Of a stretch of 64,000 nt of DNA, positions 1 through 6,985 are shown one piece after another. Each line of letters starts with the position of its first letter. Within the stretch, counting starts at the first letter, position 1. Source of the DNA: Orlajensenia flava (lineage in GTDB: Bacteria; Actinomycetota; Actinomycetes; Actinomycetales; Microbacteriaceae); assembly GCF_004801905.1 (NCBI RefSeq), contig NZ_SSSN01000007.1, forward strand, positions 124,001 through 188,000, given 5' to 3'. A program made the position numbers and the translations under genes. The notes under the pieces are model-generated. The model made no database searches, had not been told where the DNA came from, and saw only the letters and a program-made list of their open reading frames with translations.

Positions 1-100
1 TCGGATGACGCGATCACCATGGTGCCGAGATCGCGGATCACGAGGCCGACCGGCCCACGCCGATGGTGGACCGCAGCGGACTCCCCATGGACAGCAAAGT

Positions 101-126
101 ACTCCCGTTGGAGAGGAGTTGGAGCG
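101..126 (+). promoter_or_regulatory. Double TTGGAG box upstream of the crotonase gene
   Basis: Two TTGGAG hexamers lie at 108-113 and 119-124, exactly 11 bp apart, and are preceded by ACTCCCG. The second ends 50 bases before the ATG at 175. The same arrangement occurs before the gene at 1274, so it is probably an activator or repressor site, or an alternative sigma promoter, shared by the two genes. What binds it cannot be told from the sequence. Confidence 0.45.
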
Positions 127-174
127 GGCTGCGCGAATGTTGGCGAGAACCGACCACCCGTCCGAGGAGGACTC

Positions 175-1200
175 ATGACGACCACAGGCCCCGTCACCGA
201 CGCGACGATCGACAGTGCTTCACCTGTCCCCAGGAACCCGCGGGGCCACGCCGTGCGAACCGTGGATCTGGCCTATTCGACCTTCCGCTGCGACCAGAGC
301 GGGCGCGTGCTGACGGTGCGGGTCGACGCGCCGCCGTTCAACTTCATGACGGCGGCGATGCAGGAGGACTTCATCCGGCTGGTCGCGGCGGTGGCGCGTG
401 ACAGCAGCGTCGGGGCGGTGATCGTCACCGGCGGCGTCCCCGGACGCTACATCACCCACTACGACATCGCCGACCTGTTGCACAGTGCCGGTACCGGCCG
501 TCCGATGCCTCGCGCCGTTGCATCGCTCGTGGTGCGCTCCATCAAGACGATCTCCAGCGTCGGTGGAGAGCCCGCGCGTCGCCTCCTGCAGCGGACTCCG
601 GCGGCCTCGTTGGCGCGCCTGGGACAGTTCCAGGCCGCGTGCGCTGCGATCCTCCATTCGCCGGCCGTGTGGATCGCCGCAATCGACGGTCCGTGCGGCG
701 GCGGCGGGATCGAGCTTTCGGGATACTTCGACCTGCGCGTGGCCGCCCGTGACGCGAGCTTCATGCTCCCCGAATTATCGATCGGTCTGTCGACCACCTT
801 CGGCGCCAAACGATTGGCGGCACTCGTCGGGCCGTCCCGCGCACTGAAGATCATGCTCGATGCCCGAGCGCTCACCGCAACCGAGGCCGAGGAGGCCGGG
901 TGGGTCGATGTCATCAGCGACGACGATGTCGTGGTCGACGCCCAATCGCTCGCCGGCTTGTACTCGCGTAGACCACGCGACGTCATCGCCGCGCAGAAGG
1001 CCCTGCTCAACGACACCGTTCCGATGTCGGAGAGCCTGACGCGAGAGGCGATCGACCAGACCGTCGGGCTGCCGTCGGCAAGCACGCGCGCGGCTCTCAC
1101 GCTGTGGTTGAAGATGCAGAACCCAGCGGGCGATTCCACGTTCCTGACCGATCCGGAACCGTTCCAGGCGGGCACCGCCCTGGATCTGAACGCCTCATGA
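175..1200 (+). CDS. Enoyl-CoA hydratase/isomerase (crotonase) family protein
   Basis: A 341-residue crotonase-fold protein. An N-terminal extension of about 40 residues precedes the fold. The oxyanion-hole region GPCGGGGIE is at about 172-180 (Glu180), and a second Glu lies in LPELSIGL (about Glu200). Those two positions are where hydratases carry their catalytic glutamates, so a hydratase or isomerase acting on an acyl-CoA is plausible, but the substrate is unknown. An open frame runs upstream to 19, but ATG 175 is preferred because GAGGAGG sits just before it at 163-169. It is first in a plus-strand cassette with an unknown coiled-coil protein, an HdeD-like protein and two metallo-hydrolases, and is not close to the paa genes. 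The double TTGGAG box upstream suggests co-regulation with the next gene. Confidence 0.8.
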   Translation: MTTTGPVTDATIDSASPVPRNPRGHAVRTVDLAYSTFRCDQSGRVLTVRVDAPPFNFMTAAMQEDFIRLVAAVARDSSVGAVIVTGGVPGRYITHYDIADLLHSAGTGRPMPRAVASLVVRSIKTISSVGGEPARRLLQRTPAASLARLGQFQAACAAILHSPAVWIAAIDGPCGGGGIELSGYFDLRVAARDASFMLPELSIGLSTTFGAKRLAALVGPSRALKIMLDARALTATEAEEAGWVDVISDDDVVVDAQSLAGLYSRRPRDVIAAQKALLNDTVPMSESLTREAIDQTVGLPSASTRAALTLWLKMQNPAGDSTFLTDPEPFQAGTALDLNAS

Positions 1201-1201
1201 C

Positions 1202-1227
1202 ACTCCCGTTGGAGCACCGTTGGAGCG
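1202..1227 (+). promoter_or_regulatory. Second double TTGGAG box
   Basis: TTGGAG occurs at 1209-1214 and 1220-1225, again 11 bp apart and again preceded by ACTCCCG, 48 bases before the ATG at 1274. The downstream half is part of a perfect GGAGCGCTCC palindrome. Matching spacing and distance to the start in both copies argues for a functional site. Confidence 0.45.
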
Positions 1228-1273
1228 CTCCGATGCAACCTGTGACAACCGCCAACGAGGACCGGAGGACCTG

Positions 1274-1708
1274 ATGCAATCGCTCTCTTCGCAACTGCAG
1301 CGCTTCGCCGAACAGGCCAGGCAGACTGAGGATGTCATCGCTGCCGCCCGCGATCATGATCGTGAGGTGCTCATCGCGCACCGAGACCGGCTGCGCAATT
1401 CCTGGGACAGCGTGGCGAACGCGGCTTCACAGCATATCGACGCCGACGATGCCGCATGGCAGTTCCGATGGGCGCAGTTACGCGAGCGGGTGAGGGGGCA
1501 GTTCGCGGAGCTGCAGGACCGGGTAGAGCAGCGGGACGCCGAACGCGACGCATCCGCAAACGAGCGCGATGCGCGGCGCGCAGAGCGCGACGCATCCGAG
1601 GCTCTGGGCTTCGCGGTTCTCGCCGTCGACGGCGCCATGGCCGCGATCATCGACGCCGAACTGGCGCGCGCAGCCGCCGATGCGGCCAATGCGGGGGTCG
1701 AACGATGA
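1274..1708 (+). CDS. Hypothetical coiled-coil protein
   Basis: A 144-residue soluble protein with no family that I recognise. It is strongly helical and charged: residues about 60-115 are rich in Glu, Arg, Asp and Ala with a heptad-like pattern (for example ERDASANERDARRAERDA), which suggests a coiled coil. The C-terminal part (about 118-144) is Ala-rich and amphipathic. ATG 1274 is chosen over the upstream in-frame ATG at 1220 because CGGAGG lies at 1263-1268. Its stop overlaps the next gene by ATGA, so it is translationally coupled to the HdeD-like protein and probably acts with it. Confidence 0.7.
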   Translation: MQSLSSQLQRFAEQARQTEDVIAAARDHDREVLIAHRDRLRNSWDSVANAASQHIDADDAAWQFRWAQLRERVRGQFAELQDRVEQRDAERDASANERDARRAERDASEALGFAVLAVDGAMAAIIDAELARAAADAANAGVER

Positions 1709-2295
1709 GTGGCACCTCCGCCGACCGTCTCGGAACAGCAGCCGCCCGACGTGCGGATCGCTCCCTCGGCGGTCGGGTTCACCGACCGCGCTGGCTGATG
1801 ATCGAAGGGGTGATCGGCATCATTGCCGGGGCGGTGGTCCTCGTCCAGCCCGACCGCGCCATCGCGCTGTTCGCCGTGGTACTCGGAGTCGTCCTCCTGT
1901 TCGCAGCGGGGTGGCTCATCGGCTCCACGATCAAGCCGCCAGGCGGCCAGACCCGTGGGCGCAGCGCGCTGCTCGCCGTGGTCGGATTCGCGGCCGGCGT
2001 GAGCATTCTCGCCTACCCGGCCGTCGGCGCGGTCGTGCTGGTCATCGGGGTCGCCGTATGGCTGCTCGTGACCGGTGGCTACGACATCGCCTCGGCGCGG
2101 ACCGCATCCAACCCGCGCGGGCTGAGCACGGCGACCGGCGTGGTGAGCGTTGTGGTCGGCCTGATACTGCCACTCCCGCCCGTGAGCATCATCTTCACGG
2201 ACGGCGTCCTGGTCATCGCGACGGGGGTCGGCCTGATCGCCCTCGGCATCCTGCAGTTCGTCCGCGCTTCGAAGCTCAAGCGGCGGGCCGGGTAG
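1705..2295 (+). CDS. HdeD/DUF308-family membrane protein
   Basis: A 196-residue integral membrane protein with about six hydrophobic segments, starting with the MIEGVIGIIAGAVVLVQP segment near residue 31. The regular hairpins with a small-residue G-x-x-x-G pattern and the phrase ILAYPAVGAVVLVIGVAVWL are typical of HdeD/DUF308 proteins, which are linked to acid or general stress in other bacteria but have no firm molecular role. The ATG overlaps the preceding stop (ATGA). A second HdeD-like protein is at 56672-57274. Confidence 0.75.
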   Translation: MSGTSADRLGTAAARRADRSLGGRVHRPRWLMIEGVIGIIAGAVVLVQPDRAIALFAVVLGVVLLFAAGWLIGSTIKPPGGQTRGRSALLAVVGFAAGVSILAYPAVGAVVLVIGVAVWLLVTGGYDIASARTASNPRGLSTATGVVSVVVGLILPLPPVSIIFTDGVLVIATGVGLIALGILQFVRASKLKRRAG

Positions 2296-2370
2296 CCGCT
2301 CACGGATGACGGGCGTCCACGCCATCGTCGTTTTTCCGGACATCCATCGACACGTCGCCAAGGAGGCACC

Positions 2371-3651
2371 ATGTGCGAGGCAGACTCGACCCACAGCGAC
2401 ACGGGCTCGTCCCCTGCGCCCGGCAGCGCGGCGGAGCCAGATCATGATCGGTCCCAACGCTCGCATTTCACTCGACGGTCGCTGCTGGGCGCGGCCGCCG
2501 TCGGCGCCGGCCTGGTCATCGCGAAGAGCCTTCCGGGGTCCTCGAACGGGGCGCTGGCCCTCGGGGCACCCCTCACTCCCGTGTTGCCGACGCTGTCGAC
2601 GCAACCGAAGGGCACAGTGCTCACGCTGCTCGGCACAGCCGGTGGCCCGCAGGCCGAGTACGGGCGGACCGGAACATCCAGCGTCCTGACAGTGGACGGA
2701 TACAACTACCTCGTCGACGCGGGCCGCGCCAGCGTCACGCAGTACCTGAATTCGGGCCTGCAGTTCTTCCAGCTGGCCGCGATGTTCATGACACACCTGC
2801 ACGCCGACCACCTCGCTGATTACTACAACTACTTCCTGCTCGAAGGTGGTCAGGCCAACGCCGAGGGCGACCGGCTCAACCTCGACCGGAAGACCCAGCT
2901 GCAGGTGTTCGGCCCGGGCTCCGCGGGAGCGCTGCCGGTGACGAAGAACAGCTTCCCGATCATTGCACCCCAGGCTCCCGTACCGGGAATCAAGGACCTC
3001 ACCGAGCGGCTGAATGAGGGATACGCCTACAGCTACAACCTGTTCATGCGCGGCGACGGCACGCAGGACATCCGCCTCATCCAGAAGATCAACGAGATCG
3101 AGATCCCGTCGAGCGCCGGTGCCAGCTCGACGAATACGGCGCCCCTGATGGACCCGTTCAAGATCTATGAAGACTCGCGGGTGAGTGTCAGCGCCATCCT
3201 GGTGCCGCACGGCGCGGTGTTCCCCACCTTCGCCTACCGGTTCGACACCGCCCACGGGGCGGTGGTCTTCAGCGGTGACACGAGCGCCCCGGGTTTCACC
3301 CCTGCGACCAACAACATCGTCAAGATCGCGCAGGGTGCCGACATCCTGGTGCACGAGGTCATCAACTGGGAGGTGATCTCCGCGGCGGCGACTCTGCGCC
3401 ATGAAGACACCAGTAGCGCGTTCTTCCAGCACCTCAAGACATCTCACACATCGACGTCGGAGGTGGCCAAGGTTGCGCAGGCAGCCGGCGTCCCGCAACT
3501 GGTCCTGACCCACCTCATCCCATCCAACCCGCTGCTGATCTCCGACGCCGTCTGGAAGGCGCAGTGCAGCGTGGGGTACTCGGGCCGCGTCCACGTCGGC
3601 AACGACCGGGACCAGATCCCGCTGCCGGCTCAACGCTGGCCTCGCACGTGA
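2371..3651 (+). CDS. Exported metallo-beta-lactamase-fold hydrolase with Tat signal
   Basis: 426 residues. A Tat-type signal is present near residue 30: the twin-arginine segment FTRRSLLGAAAVGAGL, then a hydrophobic stretch, so the folded metalloenzyme is probably exported. The MBL metal motif THLHADHLAD (HxHxDH) follows at about 141-150, and the C-terminal half keeps further MBL elements (FSGDTSAP, LTHLIP). The layout resembles the RNase Z/arylsulfatase-like branch rather than true beta-lactamases. AAGGAGG at 2360-2366 supports ATG 2371. The neighbour at 3702 is a second, cytoplasmic MBL hydrolase, so the two may act on related substrates on either side of the membrane; this is inference. 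Confidence 0.8.
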   Translation: MCEADSTHSDTGSSPAPGSAAEPDHDRSQRSHFTRRSLLGAAAVGAGLVIAKSLPGSSNGALALGAPLTPVLPTLSTQPKGTVLTLLGTAGGPQAEYGRTGTSSVLTVDGYNYLVDAGRASVTQYLNSGLQFFQLAAMFMTHLHADHLADYYNYFLLEGGQANAEGDRLNLDRKTQLQVFGPGSAGALPVTKNSFPIIAPQAPVPGIKDLTERLNEGYAYSYNLFMRGDGTQDIRLIQKINEIEIPSSAGASSTNTAPLMDPFKIYEDSRVSVSAILVPHGAVFPTFAYRFDTAHGAVVFSGDTSAPGFTPATNNIVKIAQGADILVHEVINWEVISAAATLRHEDTSSAFFQHLKTSHTSTSEVAKVAQAAGVPQLVLTHLIPSNPLLISDAVWKAQCSVGYSGRVHVGNDRDQIPLPAQRWPRT

Positions 3652-3701
3652 CGGCGCTCGCCGTGAAACGAACACCTACGAAGGAGCAGGAGCACATCAC
3701 C

Positions 3702-4475
3702 ATGTCGCAAGCAATCGCCGACCACGAGGTCGCGGAGAACGTCTTCCTTTTCACCGGTACGTCCGTCAACTGGATCATCCTCAGGGATGGAAAGGACCTC
3801 ACACTCATCGATGCCGGATGGGAAGGCGACGCCCCGGAGGTGGAGCGCACCATCCGTCTGCTCGGCCGGCCGGAGGATGTTCACGCCGTCCTGCTCACCC
3901 ACGCTCACTCCGACCACACCGGGGCGCTCGAACTTCTGCACGAGACCTACGGAGTGCCAGTGTGGATGTCGCCCGCCGAGGTGCCCAACGCGACCGGAGA
4001 ACACGTCGAGCAGGCCGGCACCGCCGACGTCGTCAGGATGATGTACCGGCCGCAGGCGATTCGCTGGGCCGTGGACATGGTGAAGGTCGGCGGGCTGAAG
4101 CAGATCACGACGCCGTCCGCGGAGTCATTTCCCGAAGAAGGCCCGTTGGAGCTACCGGGCCGGCCCGTTCCCATCGCCACCCCTGGGCACACCGACGGCC
4201 ACACGTCGTACCACCTGCCCTCGGTAGGGGGCGTGGTCACCGGTGACGCGCTCGTGAGCGGACACCCCACCCTCAAAGGCCTCGGTCCGCGACTGCTTCC
4301 CGGCGGGTTCACCCACGATGCGGAGCAAGCTGTCCAGTCGCTGCGCGTGCTGCGCGACATCGACGCGAGGATGTTCCTGCCTGGACACGGTCCAGTCTGG
4401 TACGGCTCCTTGAAGGAATCGGTGGACGAGGCTCTCGCCCACGTCGACGATCGGAACACGGGCCTGGACGGTTGA
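3702..4475 (+). CDS. Cytoplasmic metallo-beta-lactamase-fold hydrolase
   Basis: 257 residues, no signal peptide. The HxHxDH motif THAHSDHTGA sits near residue 67, and later metal-site elements ATPGHTDGHTSYHL and LPGHGPVW complete the MBL/glyoxalase II-like pattern. An in-frame GTG at 3648 overlaps the previous stop (GTGA), but AAGGAGCAGGAGC just before ATG 3702 makes that start more likely. It is the last gene of the 175-4475 cassette. Substrate unknown; lactonase, thioesterase or glyoxalase II-like activity are all possible. Confidence 0.8.
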   Translation: MSQAIADHEVAENVFLFTGTSVNWIILRDGKDLTLIDAGWEGDAPEVERTIRLLGRPEDVHAVLLTHAHSDHTGALELLHETYGVPVWMSPAEVPNATGEHVEQAGTADVVRMMYRPQAIRWAVDMVKVGGLKQITTPSAESFPEEGPLELPGRPVPIATPGHTDGHTSYHLPSVGGVVTGDALVSGHPTLKGLGPRLLPGGFTHDAEQAVQSLRVLRDIDARMFLPGHGPVWYGSLKESVDEALAHVDDRNTGLDG

Positions 4476-4520
4476 TCACCCTCGCCGGCTGGGCGCGTCG
4501 GGATCCGAGGCGGACGAGTT

Positions 4521-4548
4521 TTGCCCGAAACCGCCGACCGGGTACTCT
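4521..4548 (+). promoter_or_regulatory. Probable promoter of tRNA-Gly
   Basis: TTGCCC at 4521-4526 and TACTCT at 4543-4548 with a 16-base spacer, 45 bases upstream of the tRNA. It matches a sigma70-type layout, with a weaker -35. Confidence 0.4.
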
Positions 4549-4593
4549 GGGCAGCAGCCCGACTCCCCGATGATTACTGGAATCGCGGGCCAC

Positions 4594-4664
4594 GCGGATG
4601 TAGTTCAATGGCAGAACTTCAGCTTCCCAAGCTGATAGCGCGGGTTCGATTCCCGTCATCCGCT
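4594..4664 (+). tRNA. tRNA-Gly (anticodon CCC)
   Basis: A 71-base cloverleaf. The acceptor GCGGATG pairs with CATCCGC, the D stem is GTTC/GAAC, the anticodon stem is TCAGC/GCTGA with loop TTCCCAA (anticodon CCC, reading GGG), and the T stem GCGGG/CCCGT encloses TTCGATT. The discriminator is T and the 3' CCA is not encoded (CCG follows). Confidence 0.95.
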
Positions 4665-4732
4665 CCGTCGAATTCCCGCGTGCCCCCAGGTTAGGTTCTC
4701 GTCGAAAGCAGTCGGACGCGTGGCAGCTCGGC

Positions 4733-4753
4733 CTAGGGCGCTCTCAGCCCTAG
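4733..4753 (-). terminator. Possible terminator at the end of the esterase gene
   Basis: CTAGGGC and GCCCTAG form a 7-bp stem with a 7-base loop, overlapping the last codons of the minus-strand gene. No T-tract follows, so termination is uncertain. Confidence 0.3.
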
Positions 4754-6019
4754 TTCCGGGTAGAGAATGTCGAATGCCTTCCGCAACCCGCCGTCGAGTC
4801 CGTCCACGACGTGACCGGCGCCCGGGACCACATAATAAGTCGTCCTCATCCCCGCAGCTTCAGCTGCCTTCGCGTTCCGCTCTGCGCCCGGCAGGAAGCC
4901 GGGATCATTTCCGCCGACGGTAAACACAGCGTTCACCGACGCGTATTTGCCTGGAAACATGCGGAGGATCGACGTCGGTTTCGCAGCCTCAAAGGCCTGC
5001 TTATCGCCCGCGAAGACGTCGCGAGTTGTCTCTTCCGGAGTCTCACCGCCGGCATACTCATCACCCGAGATATCGGCAAGATTTCCAAATAACTCCGGCG
5101 ACTGGGCGACGTATGCGAATGCGCACGCACCCCCATTCGAATAGCCCGCCATCGTCCAGTACTTCGGATCCTTGAGTATGTTCAAGTTCTCTTTCGCCCA
5201 CTCGACGACGTCTTTCGTCACATACGTGCCGGCTTTACCGTATTTCGTCGAGTCCACACACGCCGGGTCGCCCTGGGTTCCGATCTGGTCGGCCACGATG
5301 ACGATCGGCGCCAGGCCGTTGTTCTTGGCGGCGAGCCCATCGAGCACGCCGCCTATGTACTGCGGGTCGGGATTACCCGGAAGACCCATCATCATGATGA
5401 CGAGCGGCAAGGGCGGGGCATTCTTCACGAGCGCCGCCGGCGGAAGGTAGATGCCGGCGGGGCGCACCGTCGGGAAATTGGAGGCGGGAATGACCTGGGT
5501 CCCCTGCTTGCCCGTCTTCGGCATGTCGGCGGGCGGCTTCCACGTCTTGTAGACCGGCTGCGTCGGATCGGCCGTGGCGGTGTTGATCGGACGGATGTCG
5601 ATCGGCTTGTCGACGACCACCCCGAACAATGAGCCGACGGTCTTGTTCAGGCCGTAGTACGCGTTCACCCCGACCGTTCCGACGAGGGCGAACAGGATGA
5701 TCGACACGGATGCGATGACCTTGCGCCACCACCGTGACTTCCAGAGGTTGACGATCGCCAGTCCGATGCCGGCGAACGTCGCCATGATCCACGCGGTGCT
5801 CTGGATCGTCAGCGGCGGGCTGAACAGGTCGAGCGAGTTGACCAGGATCACCAGTCCGAGGCCGACCAGCGCACCGCCGACGATGCCGATGAGCGCCACC
5901 GCGAACCAGCGCACGCTCGGCCGGCGGATGAGCAGGTAGAGGAAGGCGACAACGGCGAGCCCGTAGACGACCCAGGGCACGGGACCATCGATGATCTCGA
6001 TACTCCAGATGGCATCCAC
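4733..6019 (-). CDS. Membrane-anchored alpha/beta-hydrolase (esterase/Ag85-like)
   Basis: 428 residues. Four hydrophobic segments fill residues about 15-130, followed by an extracytoplasmic esterase-D/Ag85-like hydrolase domain. Nucleophile motif GYSNGG; PLVIMMMGLPG provides the oxyanion region; GAGHVVDGL near the C-terminus supplies the likely catalytic His. The class acts on carboxyl esters at the cell surface in actinobacteria; the substrate here is unknown. GTG start at 6019 with a weak AAGGGCGGG upstream. The 3' half (about 4830-5250) is visibly less GC-rich and less codon-biased than the membrane half, which suggests a recombined hydrolase domain. Convergent with tRNA-Gly. Confidence 0.75.
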   Translation of the reverse strand: MDAIWSIEIIDGPVPWVVYGLAVVAFLYLLIRRPSVRWFAVALIGIVGGALVGLGLVILVNSLDLFSPPLTIQSTAWIMATFAGIGLAIVNLWKSRWWRKVIASVSIILFALVGTVGVNAYYGLNKTVGSLFGVVVDKPIDIRPINTATADPTQPVYKTWKPPADMPKTGKQGTQVIPASNFPTVRPAGIYLPPAALVKNAPPLPLVIMMMGLPGNPDPQYIGGVLDGLAAKNNGLAPIVIVADQIGTQGDPACVDSTKYGKAGTYVTKDVVEWAKENLNILKDPKYWTMAGYSNGGACAFAYVAQSPELFGNLADISGDEYAGGETPEETTRDVFAGDKQAFEAAKPTSILRMFPGKYASVNAVFTVGGNDPGFLPGAERNAKAAEAAGMRTTYYVVPGAGHVVDGLDGGLRKAFDILYPELGLRAP

Positions 6020-6115
6020 CGCGCCCGCCCTTCGCCGCCCCTAGGTGCGAGTATGCCTCACGATCACCGAGCCCGGCTATGGCGATGACGCCCGCCGACG
6101 CGGCGGACGCGCCTC

Positions 6116-6145
6116 TTGCGCACCCGAGCATCCGTCAGCTAATGT
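6116..6145 (+). promoter_or_regulatory. Putative promoter for the tRNA-like gene
   Basis: TTGCGC at 6116-6121 and TAATGT at 6140-6145 with an 18-base spacer. The expected transcription start is about 6152, some 12 bases before the tRNA-like sequence. There is no other gene for it to serve on this strand before 6986. Confidence 0.4.
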
Positions 6146-6163
6146 CATCGAGCAACCCCACAT

Positions 6164-6237
6164 GCGAGTGTGGTCCAACGTCAGAACGTCGGCCTGCCGG
6201 TCGAAGATGCAGTGTTCAATTCCTGCCACTCGCTCCA
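6164..6237 (+). ncRNA. tRNA-Gly(GCC)-like RNA, degenerate or specialised
   Basis: A 71-base sequence plus CCA with the same arm lengths as the genuine tRNA-Gly at 4594. The acceptor GCGAGTG/CACTCGC pairs perfectly over 7 bp, the discriminator is T and CCA is encoded. The D arm is GTCC/GAAC with one mismatch, and its loop AACGTCA lacks the GG pair of normal tRNAs. The aligned anticodon is GCC, but the anticodon and T stems pair well only if one base slips or bulges. It could be a decayed tRNA-Gly, or a tRNA-like RNA not used in translation. A promoter-like element precedes it and a strong hairpin follows, so it looks like a small transcription unit. Confidence 0.45.
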
Positions 6238-6246
6238 CCGTTTCCG

Positions 6247-6274
6247 AGCGCCCGGTCCCTCAGGATCGGGCGCT
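6247..6274. terminator. Strong hairpin, probable bidirectional terminator
   Basis: AGCGCCCGGTCC, a CTCA loop, then GGATCGGGCGCT form a 12-bp stem with one G-T pair. It lies between the tRNA-like gene (plus) and the end of the TRIC gene (minus), and could terminate both. No long T-tract is present, as is usual in high-GC actinobacteria. Confidence 0.55.
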
Positions 6275-6282
6275 TCGGCGTC

Positions 6283-6927
6283 TCAGCCCACGTGCGGCAG
6301 TTGCCAGTCGAAGGCGACGGCGGCCAGGCGCAGCAGGGTGCAGACGACGAAGCCGATCACCATTCCGACGATCGGCGACCACCGCAGTCGCGCGGCGATC
6401 CACACGGCGAGCGCACCGGCCGCGGCCGCCGTCGCGTAGACGCTCGCCACCAGCACGACGGGCACGGTGTTGACCAGTACGTCGCGAACCACCCCTCCTC
6501 CGACGGCCGTTATGGTGCCGAGCAGGACGACCACCCATCCGTTGGCCCCGCTCTGCAGCGCCTTGTCGGCTCCCGACACCGCGAACAGCCCGAGGGCGAG
6601 GGCGTCCAGCACCACGAGCACGCCGGCGGGGACCTCTGCAACCGTGGCGGCCAAGACGAAGGCGATCAGCCCTCCCGTCAGCGCCAGGACGATGCGCACC
6701 GGCGAGCGGAACGCGGCCGGCGGGGTGTCGCCCATCAACAGGTCCCGCAGCACACCGCCCACCAAGGCGGTGCAGAAGCCGACGACGAGCACGCCGAGCA
6801 GATCGAGATGGGCATGCACGCCGACGGATGCGCCCTCCACCGCGAACAGCAGCGTCGCGGCGAGGTCGACGCCCAGATACAGCCGAGCGGATGTCGCGCT
6901 GCGTCGTGGAACGTCCGTGAAGCTCAT
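6283..6927 (-). CDS. TRIC/UPF0126-family cation channel
   Basis: 214-residue membrane protein with about seven hydrophobic segments. It shows the two internally repeated signatures of the UPF0126 (prokaryotic TRIC-like) family: GGVLRDLLMGDTP in the first half and GGGVVRDVLVNTVP in the second. Members form trimeric channels that conduct small cations. A longer open frame exists upstream, but it only shadows the divergent transporter; ATG 6927 begins MSFTDVPRR and fits the family. It diverges from the CDF transporter at 6986 across a 58-base gap. Confidence 0.85.
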   Translation of the reverse strand: MSFTDVPRRSATSARLYLGVDLAATLLFAVEGASVGVHAHLDLLGVLVVGFCTALVGGVLRDLLMGDTPPAAFRSPVRIVLALTGGLIAFVLAATVAEVPAGVLVVLDALALGLFAVSGADKALQSGANGWVVVLLGTITAVGGGVVRDVLVNTVPVVLVASVYATAAAAGALAVWIAARLRWSPIVGMVIGFVVCTLLRLAAVAFDWQLPHVG

Positions 6928-6985
6928 CGCTCCGTCATAGCGGTCGCGGACGCCGCGGTGCAAGACTCGAAGACCGGAGGTGAGC

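Noticed and set aside
1..110. Start of a divergent minus-strand gene (frame reading ...GPVGLVIRDLGTMVIASSD)
   Set aside because: Open to the edge but without a clear start or ribosome-binding site and with no recognisable family; too short to support. The bases before 101 otherwise hold nothing that I can name.
1354..3675. Long 773-codon minus-strand frame
   Set aside because: It shadows four well-supported plus-strand genes, has Arg/His/Asp-rich nonsense composition and no family features; typical of high-GC DNA.
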